DNA of 64,000 nucleotides from JBBSNV01 sp964458605 (lineage in GTDB: Bacteria; Pseudomonadota; Alphaproteobacteria; Reyranellales; JAQSWP01): contig CAYWLS010000020.1 in NCBI GenBank assembly GCA_964458605.1, forward strand, positions 1 through 64,000. The letters are read 5' to 3'. How positions within the stretch are numbered: the first letter of the stretch is position 1; each line of letters opens with the position of its first letter. The notes beneath the pieces were generated by a model. The model was not told the DNA's origin, searched no databases, and saw only the letters and a program-made list of their open reading frames with translations. This document shows positions 35,812-47,393 of the stretch, in pieces. A program made the translations under genes and the position numbers.

Positions 35812-36905
35812 CGCTGCCGGCCGGCGGACCCGCACAAGGCGTCAGCTCGCCCGGCTTCGCGCCGCGACCGCCGCTGCGCAAGGTGGCGCTGGCGCTGGCC
35901 ATCGGTACCGGCGGCGGGCTGGTCTGCTTCCTGCTGCACATGCCGCTGGCCTGGATGATGGGCGCGGCTCTGGCCACCAGCGCCGCCGCCTTCGCGGGCG
36001 CGCCGATCCGCATGGAGCCCAGGCTGCGGCAGTTGATGCTGATCGTGCTGGGCGTGCTGCTGGGCAGTTCGTTCCATCCCGGCCTGCTGTCCCATATCGG
36101 CGACTGGAGCATCAGCCTGGCCGTGCTGATGGGACTGACCTTCTTCAGCGCCGGCAGCGTGTTCACCTTCTATCGCCGGGCGGGGCGCTACGACCGCACC
36201 ACCGCCTTCTTCGCCTCGGTGCCGGGCGGATTGGGCGAGATGACCGCAACCGGCGGTGCCATGGGCGGCGACGAACGCATCATCGCCATCTCGCACGCGG
36301 TGCGCATCATCTCGGTCGTGCTGACCATCCCGGTGTGGTTCCGGCTGACCGGCAGCATCTCGCGCAGCGCCACCGCCGGCATCTATTTCGCCGATCTCGA
36401 ACTGCTCGATATCGGCGTGATGGCAAGCATGGGGCTGGCCGGCGCCGTGCTCGGCACCTTGCTGCGGCTGCCCGCCGCCCTGCTGGTCGGCTCGATGATC
36501 GTCAGCGCGGCGGCCCATCTGGGCGGGCTGACCCAGGCGCGCCCGTCGGTGGAAATGGTGGCGGCCGCCCAGGTGGTGATCGGCACCGGGATCGGCTGCC
36601 GCTTCATCGGCGCCTCCGGCCATCTGGTGATGCGCGCCATGCGATTTGCGGTGGCGGGCGGGCTGGTCAGCGTTGCCTCGGCGGTCGGCTTCGCGTTGTT
36701 CGCCCATCTGATCGCCACCGACCTGCCGTTCTACGGCCTGCTGCTGGCCTATTCGCCCGGCGGCGTCGCGGAGATGAGCCTGATCGCCCTGTCGCTGGGC
36801 ATCGACGTCGCCATGGTGGCGACGCATCACCTGTTCCGGCTGTTTTTCGTGCTGATCAGCGCGCCGCAGATGTTCCGCCTGTGGCGACGCCTGGGTTCCC
36901 GATAG
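35808..36905 (+). CDS. AbrB-family membrane protein
   Basis: A 365-residue polytopic inner-membrane protein of the AbrB/DUF proteins (named after E. coli AbrB, not the Bacillus regulator), probably a transporter. It consists of two homologous halves: PLAWMMGAALATSAAAF ... SVPGGLGEMTATGG in the first, and an equivalent repeat with YSPGGVAEMSLIALSLG in the second. The GTG at 35808 overlaps the nadK stop (GTGA). Substrate unknown; the proline-glycine-rich PGG-x-x-EM motifs are the family hallmark. Confidence 0.82.
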   Translation: MTLPAGGPAQGVSSPGFAPRPPLRKVALALAIGTGGGLVCFLLHMPLAWMMGAALATSAAAFAGAPIRMEPRLRQLMLIVLGVLLGSSFHPGLLSHIGDWSISLAVLMGLTFFSAGSVFTFYRRAGRYDRTTAFFASVPGGLGEMTATGGAMGGDERIIAISHAVRIISVVLTIPVWFRLTGSISRSATAGIYFADLELLDIGVMASMGLAGAVLGTLLRLPAALLVGSMIVSAAAHLGGLTQARPSVEMVAAAQVVIGTGIGCRFIGASGHLVMRAMRFAVAGGLVSVASAVGFALFAHLIATDLPFYGLLLAYSPGGVAEMSLIALSLGIDVAMVATHHLFRLFFVLISAPQMFRLWRRLGSR

Positions 36906-36906
36906 A

Positions 36907-37704
36907 TCAGGCCCGCACCGTGAGCGCGCCGTCGACCACCAGCAGGTGGCCGTTGACGTAGCTTGATTCGTCGCTGGCCAGGAACAGCGCGGCATTGGCC
37001 ACGTCCCAGGCCGTACCCATTTTGCCGGTCGGGCACAACCGGTCGCGGGTCTGGATCATCTTCTCGTAATCGCCCTGCGAATAGGCGGCGCTGAGGGGCG
37101 CGATCATCGGCGTGTTCATCAGCCCGGGCAGGATGGCGTTGCAGCGGATACCCTTGTCGGCATATTGCGAGGCCACGGCCTGGGTCAGGCTGTTGACCCC
37201 GCCCTTGGAGGCATTGTAGGCGACATAGGCGATGCCCTTGGGCGTGCGGATCCCGGCCACCGAGGAGACGTTGACGATCGAGCCGCTCTTTTGCTTCTCC
37301 ATCGCCGGCAGCACGTATTTGCAGGTCAGGAAGAAGCTCTTGAGGTTGACGTCGAGCACCAGATCCCAGTCCTCCTCGCCGAGCTCGACCGGACCGCCCA
37401 TGCGGGCGATGCCGACATTGTTGTGCAGCACGTCGATGCGGCCATGGGCCGACAGGCAGGTCTCGACCATGCGCTGAACGTCGGCCGCCACCGCCACGTT
37501 GGCGACGTGGGCCTGGGCGGTGCCGCCCTCGCCTTTGATCATGTCGACCGTCTCCTGCGCCGCCTTGGCGTTGAGATCGACGCACCATACCTTGGCGCCC
37601 TCGCGGGCGAAGGTCACCGCCGTCGCTTTGCCGTTGCCCCAGCCCGGCCCCGACGAGCCGGCGCCCACCACGATCGCCACCCGGTCCTTCAACCGATCAC
37701 CCAT
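36907..37704 (-). CDS. SDR-family oxidoreductase
   Basis: A 265-residue short-chain dehydrogenase/reductase using NAD(P). Rossmann motif VVGAGSSGPGWGNGKATAVTFA has a long insert between glycines, LHNNVGI replaces the usual NNAG, and the catalytic Ser (NVSSVAG) and Y-x-x-x-K (YNASK) are present. The ATG at 37704 has GGGAGGAAG upstream. It follows an acyl-CoA synthetase on the same strand with a 56-nt gap, so both may act on a carboxylic acid or its CoA ester; the substrate is not evident. Confidence 0.87.
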   Translation of the reverse strand: MGDRLKDRVAIVVGAGSSGPGWGNGKATAVTFAREGAKVWCVDLNAKAAQETVDMIKGEGGTAQAHVANVAVAADVQRMVETCLSAHGRIDVLHNNVGIARMGGPVELGEEDWDLVLDVNLKSFFLTCKYVLPAMEKQKSGSIVNVSSVAGIRTPKGIAYVAYNASKGGVNSLTQAVASQYADKGIRCNAILPGLMNTPMIAPLSAAYSQGDYEKMIQTRDRLCPTGKMGTAWDVANAALFLASDESSYVNGHLLVVDGALTVRA

Positions 37705-37760
37705 CGCACTTCCTCCCGCTGTTGGCGCCGCCACTGCGGGCGGCTTGTCGTCGGCGCCGC

Positions 37761-39281
37761 CTAGAGCAGCTTGCGCAATTCGGTCTTCAGCACCTTGCCG
37801 TAGTTGTTCTTGGGCAGGCTGTCGGCGAAGCGATAGTCCTTGGGCCGCTTGAAGCGGGCGATATTGTCCAGGCACAGCGCGTCGAGTTCCGCCGCACTGA
37901 CGCTCTTGCCCGCGTCGGTCACCACGAAGGCCACCACCTCCTCGCCCCATTCCGGATGCGGCCGGCCCACCACCGAGACTTCCGCCACCGCAGGATGGCG
38001 CAGCAGCACTTCCTCGATCTCGCGCGGATAGATGTTGGTGCCGCCGGAGATGATCATGTCCTTGGAGCGGTCTTTCAGGGTCAAAAAGCCTTCGGCATCG
38101 AACGCGCCCATGTCGCCGGTGAACAGCCAGCCGTCGCGCAGCGCCTTGGCGGTGGCCTCTGGATTGTCCCAGTAGCCGTCCATCGTCACATCGCCCTTGA
38201 CCGTGATCTCGCCGATCTCGCCCGTCGGCAGCTTGTTGCCCTCGGCATCGGTGACGCGCACCTCGAGACAGCATTGGGGAATGCCAACCGATGCCAGGTG
38301 CGCCTCGTAGCGCGGATGGTTCTTTTCGGCGTGCTGGGCCTTGGTCAGCGAGGTGATGGTCATCGGGCTCTCGCCCTGACCGTAGATCTGGGCGAACACG
38401 TTGCCGAACTGCGCCATGGCCTGCTTGATGTCGGCCACATACATCGGTCCGCCGCCATAGACGATGGTGTGGAAAGCCCCCGGCTTGATCTCGGCGCCGG
38501 CCGGATGGTCGATCAGGCGCTTGACCATGGTGGGCGCCAGGAACATCGACACGCCGCGCCAATGGTTGCAAAGCTCGACCGCCTCGTCGATCCGGTAGTG
38601 GCCGCTTTCCGGCACGATCTGCACCCCGGCCCGCGCCAGGGCGGCGAAATTGTACATGCCCGAGCCATGGCTCATCGGCGCGGCATGCATCAGCGCTGCG
38701 CCCCAGGGCAACTCGTCGACCGACGCAAAATAGGTCATGGTCATGTTGAGCAGGCTGCGCTGCGACAGGGTCGCGCCTTTGGGCCGCCCCGTCGTGCCCG
38801 ACGTGTAGAAGATCCAGGCCGGATCGGTCGGCCGCCGTGGCTCCAGGCCGATCGGATCGCCGATCGACAGACGGCGATACTCCCTGGCGCCGGCAACGAT
38901 CACGGCCTTGACCTCGGGCACCTCCTTGCGCGCGGCTTCCAGCGTCTCCGCCAGGTCGGGGGTCGCGAAACAGAGCTTGGCCCCGGAGTTCTGCAGGATG
39001 AAGGCGAACTCGCGCGGATGCAGCTTGGCGTTCATCGGCACCGCCACCAGACCGGCATGCCAGATTGCGTACATCGCCTCCAGCGCCTCGGGACAGTTGG
39101 TCATGGCCACGCCGACGCGGTCGCCCGGCATCAGGCCGAACTGGTTGCGCAAGCCGCAAGCCATGAACGAGACCTGGCGCAACAGGCTGCGATAGGTGTG
39201 CCGCACCGCCTTGCCGTGCGCCACGGCCGGATTGTCCGGGCAAACCAACGCCGCCCGCTGCAGCAATTGCAGGATGTTCAT
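37761..39281 (-). CDS. AMP-binding acyl-CoA synthetase
   Basis: Activates a carboxylic acid to its CoA thioester through an acyl-adenylate. The 506-residue protein has YTSGTTGRPKGATLSQ (P-loop), IYGQGESPMT in place of the common YGxTE motif, the FTGDMGAFDAEGFLTLKDRSKDMI hinge region, given here as TGDMGAFD and DRSKDMI, and the C-terminal KNNYGKVLKTELR with the catalytic Lys. Acid specificity cannot be read off. Likely operon with the SDR downstream. Confidence 0.88.
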   Translation of the reverse strand: MNILQLLQRAALVCPDNPAVAHGKAVRHTYRSLLRQVSFMACGLRNQFGLMPGDRVGVAMTNCPEALEAMYAIWHAGLVAVPMNAKLHPREFAFILQNSGAKLCFATPDLAETLEAARKEVPEVKAVIVAGAREYRRLSIGDPIGLEPRRPTDPAWIFYTSGTTGRPKGATLSQRSLLNMTMTYFASVDELPWGAALMHAAPMSHGSGMYNFAALARAGVQIVPESGHYRIDEAVELCNHWRGVSMFLAPTMVKRLIDHPAGAEIKPGAFHTIVYGGGPMYVADIKQAMAQFGNVFAQIYGQGESPMTITSLTKAQHAEKNHPRYEAHLASVGIPQCCLEVRVTDAEGNKLPTGEIGEITVKGDVTMDGYWDNPEATAKALRDGWLFTGDMGAFDAEGFLTLKDRSKDMIISGGTNIYPREIEEVLLRHPAVAEVSVVGRPHPEWGEEVVAFVVTDAGKSVSAAELDALCLDNIARFKRPKDYRFADSLPKNNYGKVLKTELRKLL

Positions 39282-39366
39282 TGTCGTCCTCCCGCACGCA
39301 TTGTGGCGCGGGGAGCGGGCTCAAGGCAATCGCTCCAGCGGACGTTTCACCTAACGGAAAGCGGGC

Positions 39367-39714
39367 CTATTGATAGGGGCGCGACAGAAACGGCTGCGGC
39401 TGGTCCGAGCGATAGCGCTTGATCAGATCGTCGAGCCGCTGCTGCCGATCGGCGTCCTGGGATTGCTGGCGCGCCTGTTCCGCGGCGCGGCGGCGCACCT
39501 CGCCCTCCGCCAGGGCGCGTGCCGCATCGGCGGCGGCGCCTGACCGATTGTGCTGCTCCAGCAGACGTTGCCGATAATCGGCATCGTCGCGGCGCTTCTC
39601 CTGCATCGGCGTTTGCGCCGACACCACGGCGGCAACCATCACCACGGACAGGCCAATGGCGATGGCGACCAGTGCCAGCCCAACGATGCCACGTTTCACG
39701 GCAAGCTCCTTCAT
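39367..39714 (-). CDS. Small membrane-anchored coiled-coil protein of unknown function
   Basis: A 115-residue protein not recognised. An N-terminal membrane segment or signal anchor (GIVGLALVAIAIGLSVVMVAAVVSA, residues ~9-33) is followed by a charged, Gln/Arg/Ala-rich helical part that looks like a coiled coil and a short Pro-rich tail. Stands alone between two larger leftward genes. Confidence 0.55.
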   Translation of the reverse strand: MKELAVKRGIVGLALVAIAIGLSVVMVAAVVSAQTPMQEKRRDDADYRQRLLEQHNRSGAAADAARALAEGEVRRRAAEQARQQSQDADRQQRLDDLIKRYRSDQPQPFLSRPYQ

Positions 39715-39766
39715 ACCCGCAATATGGATACGCAGGACGATTCCGCCAGTTCTCGGTCGGCCCGAT

Positions 39767-41113
39767 TTACCGCGCCGTCGCCGCGACGGCGCGGTCGATG
39801 GCAGTGGCCAGCTTGTCGACCAGTTCGTCGAGCTGGGCTTCTTCGACGATGAAAGGCGGCGCCAGCAGCACATGGTCGCCCCGCGCGCCGTCGATCGTGC
39901 CGCCCATCGGATAGCAGATCAGCCCGCCCGCCATTGCCTGCTCCTTGATCCGGGCATTGAGCTTCAGCCCCGGCGCGAACGGTTCCTTGGTCAACCGGTC
40001 CCGCACCAGTTCCAGGCTCCAGAACAGCCCGCGACCGCGTATGTCGCCGACATGGGAGTGATTGCCGAAGCGCGCCCGCAACCGCTCTTCCAGTCCCTGC
40101 CCCAGCGTCCGTACACGCCCCAGCAGATTGCGCTCTCTGATCGCCGTCTGCACGGCCAACGCCCCGGCACAGGCGGCAGCGTGTCCCAGATAGGTATGGC
40201 CGTGCTGGAACGAGCCCGAGCCCTGTGCGATGGCGTCGTGGATTCGGCCGCTGGCCAGCATGGCGCCGATCGGCTGGTAGCCGGCGCCGAGCCCTTTGGC
40301 GATGCATACGATGTCGGGCACCACGCCTTCCTGCTCGCAGGCATAGAGCGTGCCGGTGCGGCCCATTCCGCACATCACCTCGTCGAGGATCAGCAACACC
40401 CCATAGCGATCGCAGATCTCGCGGATGCGCCGGAAATAGCCGGGCACTGGCGGCACCGACCCCAAAGTGGCGCCCGCCACCGGCTCGGCGATGAAGGCGA
40501 TCACGCGCTCGGTTCCCAGCCGCTGAATCTCGCTTTCGAGCTCGTCGGCGACGCGCCGGCCGTACTGCTCGAGACTCTCCTGCTCGCGACGATCGCGATA
40601 GGCGTAGCACGGCGCGATGTGGCTGGCCTCGATCAGCAACGGCCGGTACGGCGCCTGACGCAGGACGTTGCCGCCCACGGCCAGCGCGCCCAGCGTGTTG
40701 CCATGATAGCTCTGTCGCCGGGCGATCAGGCGGCTGCGCTGCGGCTGGCCGATCTCGATGAAATATTGCCGCGCCAGCTTGAGCGCCGCCTCGATCGCTT
40801 CGGATCCGCCGCTGACGAAGAAGGCCTTGTCGATGCCGCCGTGGGTGCCACGCGGCGCGCCGGCGATCAGGGCATCGGCCAGCCGCTCCATCGGCTCGTT
40901 GCTGAAGAACGAGGTGTGAGCGAAAGGCAGGCGTTCGAGCTGGGCGGCAATGGCGTCGCTGACGCTGCGATCGGAGTGGCCCAGGCAGGACACCGCCGCC
41001 CCGCCGGACGCGTCGAGGTAGCGCTTGCCGGCGCTGTCGACGATATAGGCGCCCTCGCCGCGGACGGCGACCGGATAGGCCTGACGCGGGTTGCGGTGAA
41101 AGACATGGCTCAT
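39767..41113 (-). CDS. Class III PLP-dependent aminotransferase
   Basis: Omega-amino-acid or amine transaminase family, 448 residues. Seen: FVSGGSEAIEAALKLARQY (PLP phosphate site), YHGNTLGALAVGG, LILDEVMCGMGRTGT (Asp pairing the PLP pyridine) and CIAKGLGAGYQPIGA with the Schiff-base Lys. The amino donor is not predictable. The ATG at 41113 gives the family N-terminus. It is divergent from an FAD-dependent oxidoreductase, a pairing seen in amino-acid or amine catabolism. Confidence 0.88.
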   Translation of the reverse strand: MSHVFHRNPRQAYPVAVRGEGAYIVDSAGKRYLDASGGAAVSCLGHSDRSVSDAIAAQLERLPFAHTSFFSNEPMERLADALIAGAPRGTHGGIDKAFFVSGGSEAIEAALKLARQYFIEIGQPQRSRLIARRQSYHGNTLGALAVGGNVLRQAPYRPLLIEASHIAPCYAYRDRREQESLEQYGRRVADELESEIQRLGTERVIAFIAEPVAGATLGSVPPVPGYFRRIREICDRYGVLLILDEVMCGMGRTGTLYACEQEGVVPDIVCIAKGLGAGYQPIGAMLASGRIHDAIAQGSGSFQHGHTYLGHAAACAGALAVQTAIRERNLLGRVRTLGQGLEERLRARFGNHSHVGDIRGRGLFWSLELVRDRLTKEPFAPGLKLNARIKEQAMAGGLICYPMGGTIDGARGDHVLLAPPFIVEEAQLDELVDKLATAIDRAVAATAR

Positions 41114-41234
41114 GGGTGGATCATTCACCAGCCCGGCATAGGCGGCAAGGCGTCGGCCTGCCAAGCACCGGGTGAAAACCGGCCGTTCCACATGCTAAGG
41201 TGGCGGCGGTTCGTGCGTTGTATCGGGACGGGTC

Positions 41235-42368
41235 ATGGCCTTGGAACAAGCCGATTTTCTTATCATCGGCGCCGGTATCGCCGGCGCCTCGTGCGGATAT
41301 TTCCTGGCGCGCGACGCCAAGGTGATCGTGCTGGAGCGCGAATCGCAGCCCGGCTACCACTCGACCGGGCGATCGGCGGCGCTTTTCAGCGAGACCTACG
41401 GCAATTTCGTGATCCGCGCGCTGACCGTGGCGAGCGGGCCGTTCTTCGATGCCCCGCCGCCGGGCTTCGCCGACCATCCGCTGGTCGGACCGCGCGGCAC
41501 CATCATATTCGGCCATGAGGGCCAGCGCGCCAAACTGGACGCCATGTACCAGGAATGGCGCAAGCTGGTCGCAACGGTGCAGCGACTCGACCAGCAGCAG
41601 ACCCTGGCAATCCACCCGCTGCTCGAACCCGACAGGCTGATCGGTTCGGTCTACGAACCGGATGCCAAGGACATCGACGTCCATGCCCTGCATCACGGCT
41701 TCCTGCGCGGACTGCGCGCCCATGGCGGCCGTGTGGTCAACGATGCCGAAGCGCGCAGCATCGCGCGGCAGAACGGCAAATGGCTGGTTCGGACCCCGAC
41801 CGGGGACTTCGCCGCGCCCGTCCTGATCGATGCCGCCGGCGCCTGGTGCGACGAGATCGGCAAGCTGGCCGGCGCCCGGCCGATCGGCCTGGTGCCCAAG
41901 CGGCGCACCGCCTTCACCTTCAACGGCCCGGCCGACACCGACTACAATCACCTGCCGATGGCGCTGGACGCCGACGAGGAATTCTACGTCAAGCCGGAGG
42001 TCGGCCAGTTCCTGGCCTCGCCGGCGGACGAGACGCCGATGGAGCCGTGCGACGTGCAGCCCGACGAATACGACATCGCCGAGGCCGTCGAGCAGATCGA
42101 GCAGAACACCAAGCTGCGCGTCAGGCGCATCAACAACAAATGGGCCGGGCTGCGCAGTTTCGTAGCCGACCGCTCGCCGGTGGTCGGCTTCGACGACAGG
42201 CTGGAGGATTTCTTCTGGCTGGCTGGCCAGGGCGGCTACGGCATCCAGACCGCACCGGCAATGGGCGAAGTGGCAGCGGCGCTGGCCCAGCGTCGCGACC
42301 TGCCGGCCTTGCCTGCCGAGCTGGGCGTGACCGCGGAGGCGCTTTCGCCCGTCCGACTGCGCGGCTAG
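41235..42368 (+). CDS. FAD-dependent oxidoreductase (D-amino-acid oxidase/DadA family)
   Basis: A 377-residue flavoenzyme with an N-terminal dinucleotide-binding motif FLIIGAGIAGASCGYFLA and ERESQPGYHSTGRSAALFS, where the small TGRSAA segment is the FAD contact of the DAO fold. The C-terminal DRSPVVGFDDRLEDFFWLAGQGGYGIQTAPA is typical too, here cited as LAGQGGYGIQTAPA. Substrate is probably an amino acid or amine. Starts 121 nt from the divergent aminotransferase. Confidence 0.85.
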   Translation: MALEQADFLIIGAGIAGASCGYFLARDAKVIVLERESQPGYHSTGRSAALFSETYGNFVIRALTVASGPFFDAPPPGFADHPLVGPRGTIIFGHEGQRAKLDAMYQEWRKLVATVQRLDQQQTLAIHPLLEPDRLIGSVYEPDAKDIDVHALHHGFLRGLRAHGGRVVNDAEARSIARQNGKWLVRTPTGDFAAPVLIDAAGAWCDEIGKLAGARPIGLVPKRRTAFTFNGPADTDYNHLPMALDADEEFYVKPEVGQFLASPADETPMEPCDVQPDEYDIAEAVEQIEQNTKLRVRRINNKWAGLRSFVADRSPVVGFDDRLEDFFWLAGQGGYGIQTAPAMGEVAAALAQRRDLPALPAELGVTAEALSPVRLRG

Positions 42369-42402
42369 AGCCGATCGGCCTGGCCGGAAAGAGCGAGCCC
42401 GC

Positions 42403-42936
42403 TCAGAGCGGCCGGCAACCCAGTGCCGCGTCGCCCGAACGGCCGAGATGCCCCATCAGCGGGCCGACCATGGCATTGACGATATCGCGCGGATCGGCCG
42501 GCAGGCCGACGCACATCGCTTCGCCCTGCCAGAACACCTGGCCGGTCGACTGATGGTAGAGCAGCAGCGAAACGTAGATGGCGTTGTCCTGGGCCTGCCC
42601 CGACCAGATCGACAAGCGCGAGGTGGCATTGCTGTAGCCGGGAATCGGTACCGCCGGAGTGGTCAGGCCGCGCCCATGCATCTCCAAACGCATGGCATAG
42701 GAGCCGCCAGGCCCCTGCTCGAAGCCATGCTGGCGCAGCAAGGTGGTGATCGCCGCTCCGACCTGCTGGCTGGTTGCATCCGGGGACAGCACCTCGGTTC
42801 TGATCCAGGCTGTCTGAGGGACGGAATAATATTGGGGCGAACGTGCCTCCCAGCGGCCGCCGGCTGTCTGCGCGACAGCCGGGGTCGCCAGGGCGACGCC
42901 CATCAGCAGACAAATCGCCCATGTCCTACCGCGCAT
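42403..42936 (-). CDS. Exported protein of unknown function
   Basis: A 177-residue protein with a signal peptide (ICLLMGVALATPAVAQ, cleavage near residue 24). The mature part has no family I recognise; it contains two cysteines (MCVGL and LGCRPL) that could form a disulfide. It lies between the FAD oxidoreductase and the end of the urease operon, in its own unit, 176 nt before ureG on the same strand. Confidence 0.6.
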   Translation of the reverse strand: MRGRTWAICLLMGVALATPAVAQTAGGRWEARSPQYYSVPQTAWIRTEVLSPDATSQQVGAAITTLLRQHGFEQGPGGSYAMRLEMHGRGLTTPAVPIPGYSNATSRLSIWSGQAQDNAIYVSLLLYHQSTGQVFWQGEAMCVGLPADPRDIVNAMVGPLMGHLGRSGDAALGCRPL

Positions 42937-43112
42937 CGCTCCCCCGCAGCATCTGAGTGGCTGGCCGCGCTTTTTGCAGGATATTTGCAATATTATCGAC
43001 CAGTTGCAAATTGCCTTCACCCGCGCCCGGCCAGGAAAAAGTATAGGTCCCAGGCGCGGCGCCCTTTGTAAAACGTCACCGCTTCCGGCGCCAGATTCAA
43101 ACGATGCAAGGG

Positions 43113-43738
<626 letters not shown>

Positions 43739-43742
<4 letters not shown>

Positions 43743-44410
43743 GAGCGGAACAGCCTCGTATATTGGGTTTCGTGCATCATGCTGAGGATGTCGACCATCG
43801 GCGCCGCCGTACCGATATCGTCGAGCGACAAAGATGCCGCCGCCGCGCTCGCCTCGGCGACTACCGGCGCCAGCGCGGCCAGCGCCTTCTGGCCGTCGGT
43901 CTGACCGAGCGGCACCAGCCGCAGCGCGGCCGACACCAGATTGGCGGCGAAAGCCTGCAGATAGGCCGCGACCGCCTGTTCGAGCGGCACGACGCCGGCG
44001 CAGGCGATGCCGACGACCACGGCATGCGGCATCGGTCGGCCGGCGCGGCCTTCGACAAAGCGCGCCAGAGCCAGCGACGGCCAAGCGTCGAGGGTGATCT
44101 TGGCAAAGGCTGCGCCTTGCAGCTCCGATTCCAGCGCCAGCTCGGCCGAGCCTTTCAGCGCTGCCGCCAGATCGGCGGTCTCGACCAGCGCCGGCGGATC
44201 GTCGGCGGCCCGCCAGGCCGAGGCCAAAGCCACCGCGTCGAGCAGGCCGCTGCCGCGGCGCAATATATGCGACAACCACTCGATCAGGCTGGCGCGGTCG
44301 CGCACCAGGCCAGCCTCGACCGCCGCCTCCAGCGCATGGCTGTAGCTGAAGCCGCCCACCGGATAGCTGGGCGACAGCCAGGTCATCAGCCGGTACAGCG
44401 CCTCAGTCAT
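43739..44410 (-). CDS. ureF: Urease accessory protein UreF
   Basis: All-helical accessory protein that bridges UreD and UreG on apo-urease. The 223-residue protein begins RLMTWLSPSYPVGGFSYSHALE, the UreF hallmark around PVGGFSYSHALE, and ends MMHETQYTRLFRS as typical. Overlaps ureE (8 nt) and ureG (4 nt), consistent with coupled translation. Confidence 0.94.
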
Positions 44411-44948
44411 GCTTGTGCCCAGGGCCATGATCGTGGCCGCGGTAGCGATTGTGGTCGTGGCCGTGGTTGTGGTCATCGTTGCGATCATGGCCGCGCGCCT
44501 GGTGATGATGCGCCTCGCCGCGATAGGCGCCGCCTTCGGGCGTGAAAGCCGACCGCACCTGGCGCGCCGTGCCGCCCAGGCCGCGCACCATCTCCGCGAT
44601 CACATGATCGTCGCGGATATAGATCCGATCCTCGTGGATCTCCGCCGGCAGGTGGCGGTTGCCGATATGCCAGGCCAGCCGCATCAGATGGGCGCGGCTG
44701 GGCGCGGCGATCTCCAGCAGCGGCTCGCGCGCGGCGATGACGCAGACGATGCCGCCATCCTCCAGCTTCAGCCCGTCGCCCTGATGCATCACGGCCGCTT
44801 CGGGCAGGTCGAGCAGGAACTCCAGCCCGCCATCGGCCACCAGGCGCAGCCGCCGGCGATGGCGCGAATCGAAATCCAAGGTGATCTCGTCGCGTTGCTT
44901 GTCGCGCGGCCATTGGCCGGCAGGCAGGATGTCGGTGGCGCGCTGCAT
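44403..44948 (-). CDS. ureE: Urease nickel metallochaperone UreE
   Basis: Binds nickel and hands it to the UreD-UreF-UreG complex. The 181-residue protein has the peptide-binding N-terminal domain, a metal-binding domain (WHIGNRHLPAEI with the conserved His), and a long histidine/aspartate-rich tail from about residue 148 containing more than ten histidines, a nickel store. Overlaps ureF and is 2 nt from the large urease subunit gene. Confidence 0.95.
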   Translation of the reverse strand: MQRATDILPAGQWPRDKQRDEITLDFDSRHRRRLRLVADGGLEFLLDLPEAAVMHQGDGLKLEDGGIVCVIAAREPLLEIAAPSRAHLMRLAWHIGNRHLPAEIHEDRIYIRDDHVIAEMVRGLGGTARQVRSAFTPEGGAYRGEAHHHQARGHDRNDDHNHGHDHNRYRGHDHGPGHKHD

Positions 44949-44950
44949 GG

Positions 44951-46999
<2,049 letters not shown>

Positions 47000-47007
47000 G
47001 GCAGCCT

Positions 47008-47310
47008 CTAGCGGATCGGGTTGTGCACGGTCACCAGCTTGGTGCCGTCGGGGAAAGTGGCCTCGACCTGGATGTCGTGGATCATTTCAGGAATACCGTC
47101 CATCACCTGGTCGCGCCGCAGCACCGTGGCGCCGTCGCGCATCAGCTCGGCCACGCTGCGGCCATCGCGCGCGCCCTCGACCACGAAATCGGTGATCAAG
47201 GCCACCGCCTCGGGATGGTTGAGCTTGACGCCGCGCTCCAGGCGCCTTCGCGCCACGTTGGCCGCCATGGCGACCAGCAGCTTGTCCTTTTCGCGCGGTG
47301 TGAGGTTCAT
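47008..47310 (-). CDS. ureA: Urease gamma subunit
   Basis: Smallest structural subunit of the nickel urease, 100 residues: NLTPREKDKLLVAMAANVARRR at the start, LNHPEAVALITDFVVEGARDG, cited as HPEAVALITDFV, and the end TKLVTVHNPIR. Normal length. Starts 8 nt before the beta-alpha gene and lies after ureD. Confidence 0.96.
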   Translation of the reverse strand: MNLTPREKDKLLVAMAANVARRRLERGVKLNHPEAVALITDFVVEGARDGRSVAELMRDGATVLRRDQVMDGIPEMIHDIQVEATFPDGTKLVTVHNPIR

Positions 47311-47333
47311 ACGTCCCCCATAGGATTTAGCCC

Positions 47334-47393
47334 CTTCAGAATTGCCCCAATCAGAGCTGCCCCAATCAAAACTGCCCCAATCAAAACTGCCAG
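47334..47393 (-). repeat. Four 15-bp tandem units at the ureD-ureA junction
   Basis: AATCAAAACTGCCCC and close variants occur four times in a row (15 bp each; the outermost is the most decayed, 11 of 15 matches to its neighbour). The ureD stop codon lies inside the last copy, so expansion or contraction lengthens or shortens the noncoding gap without touching ureD or ureA. Confidence 0.85.
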
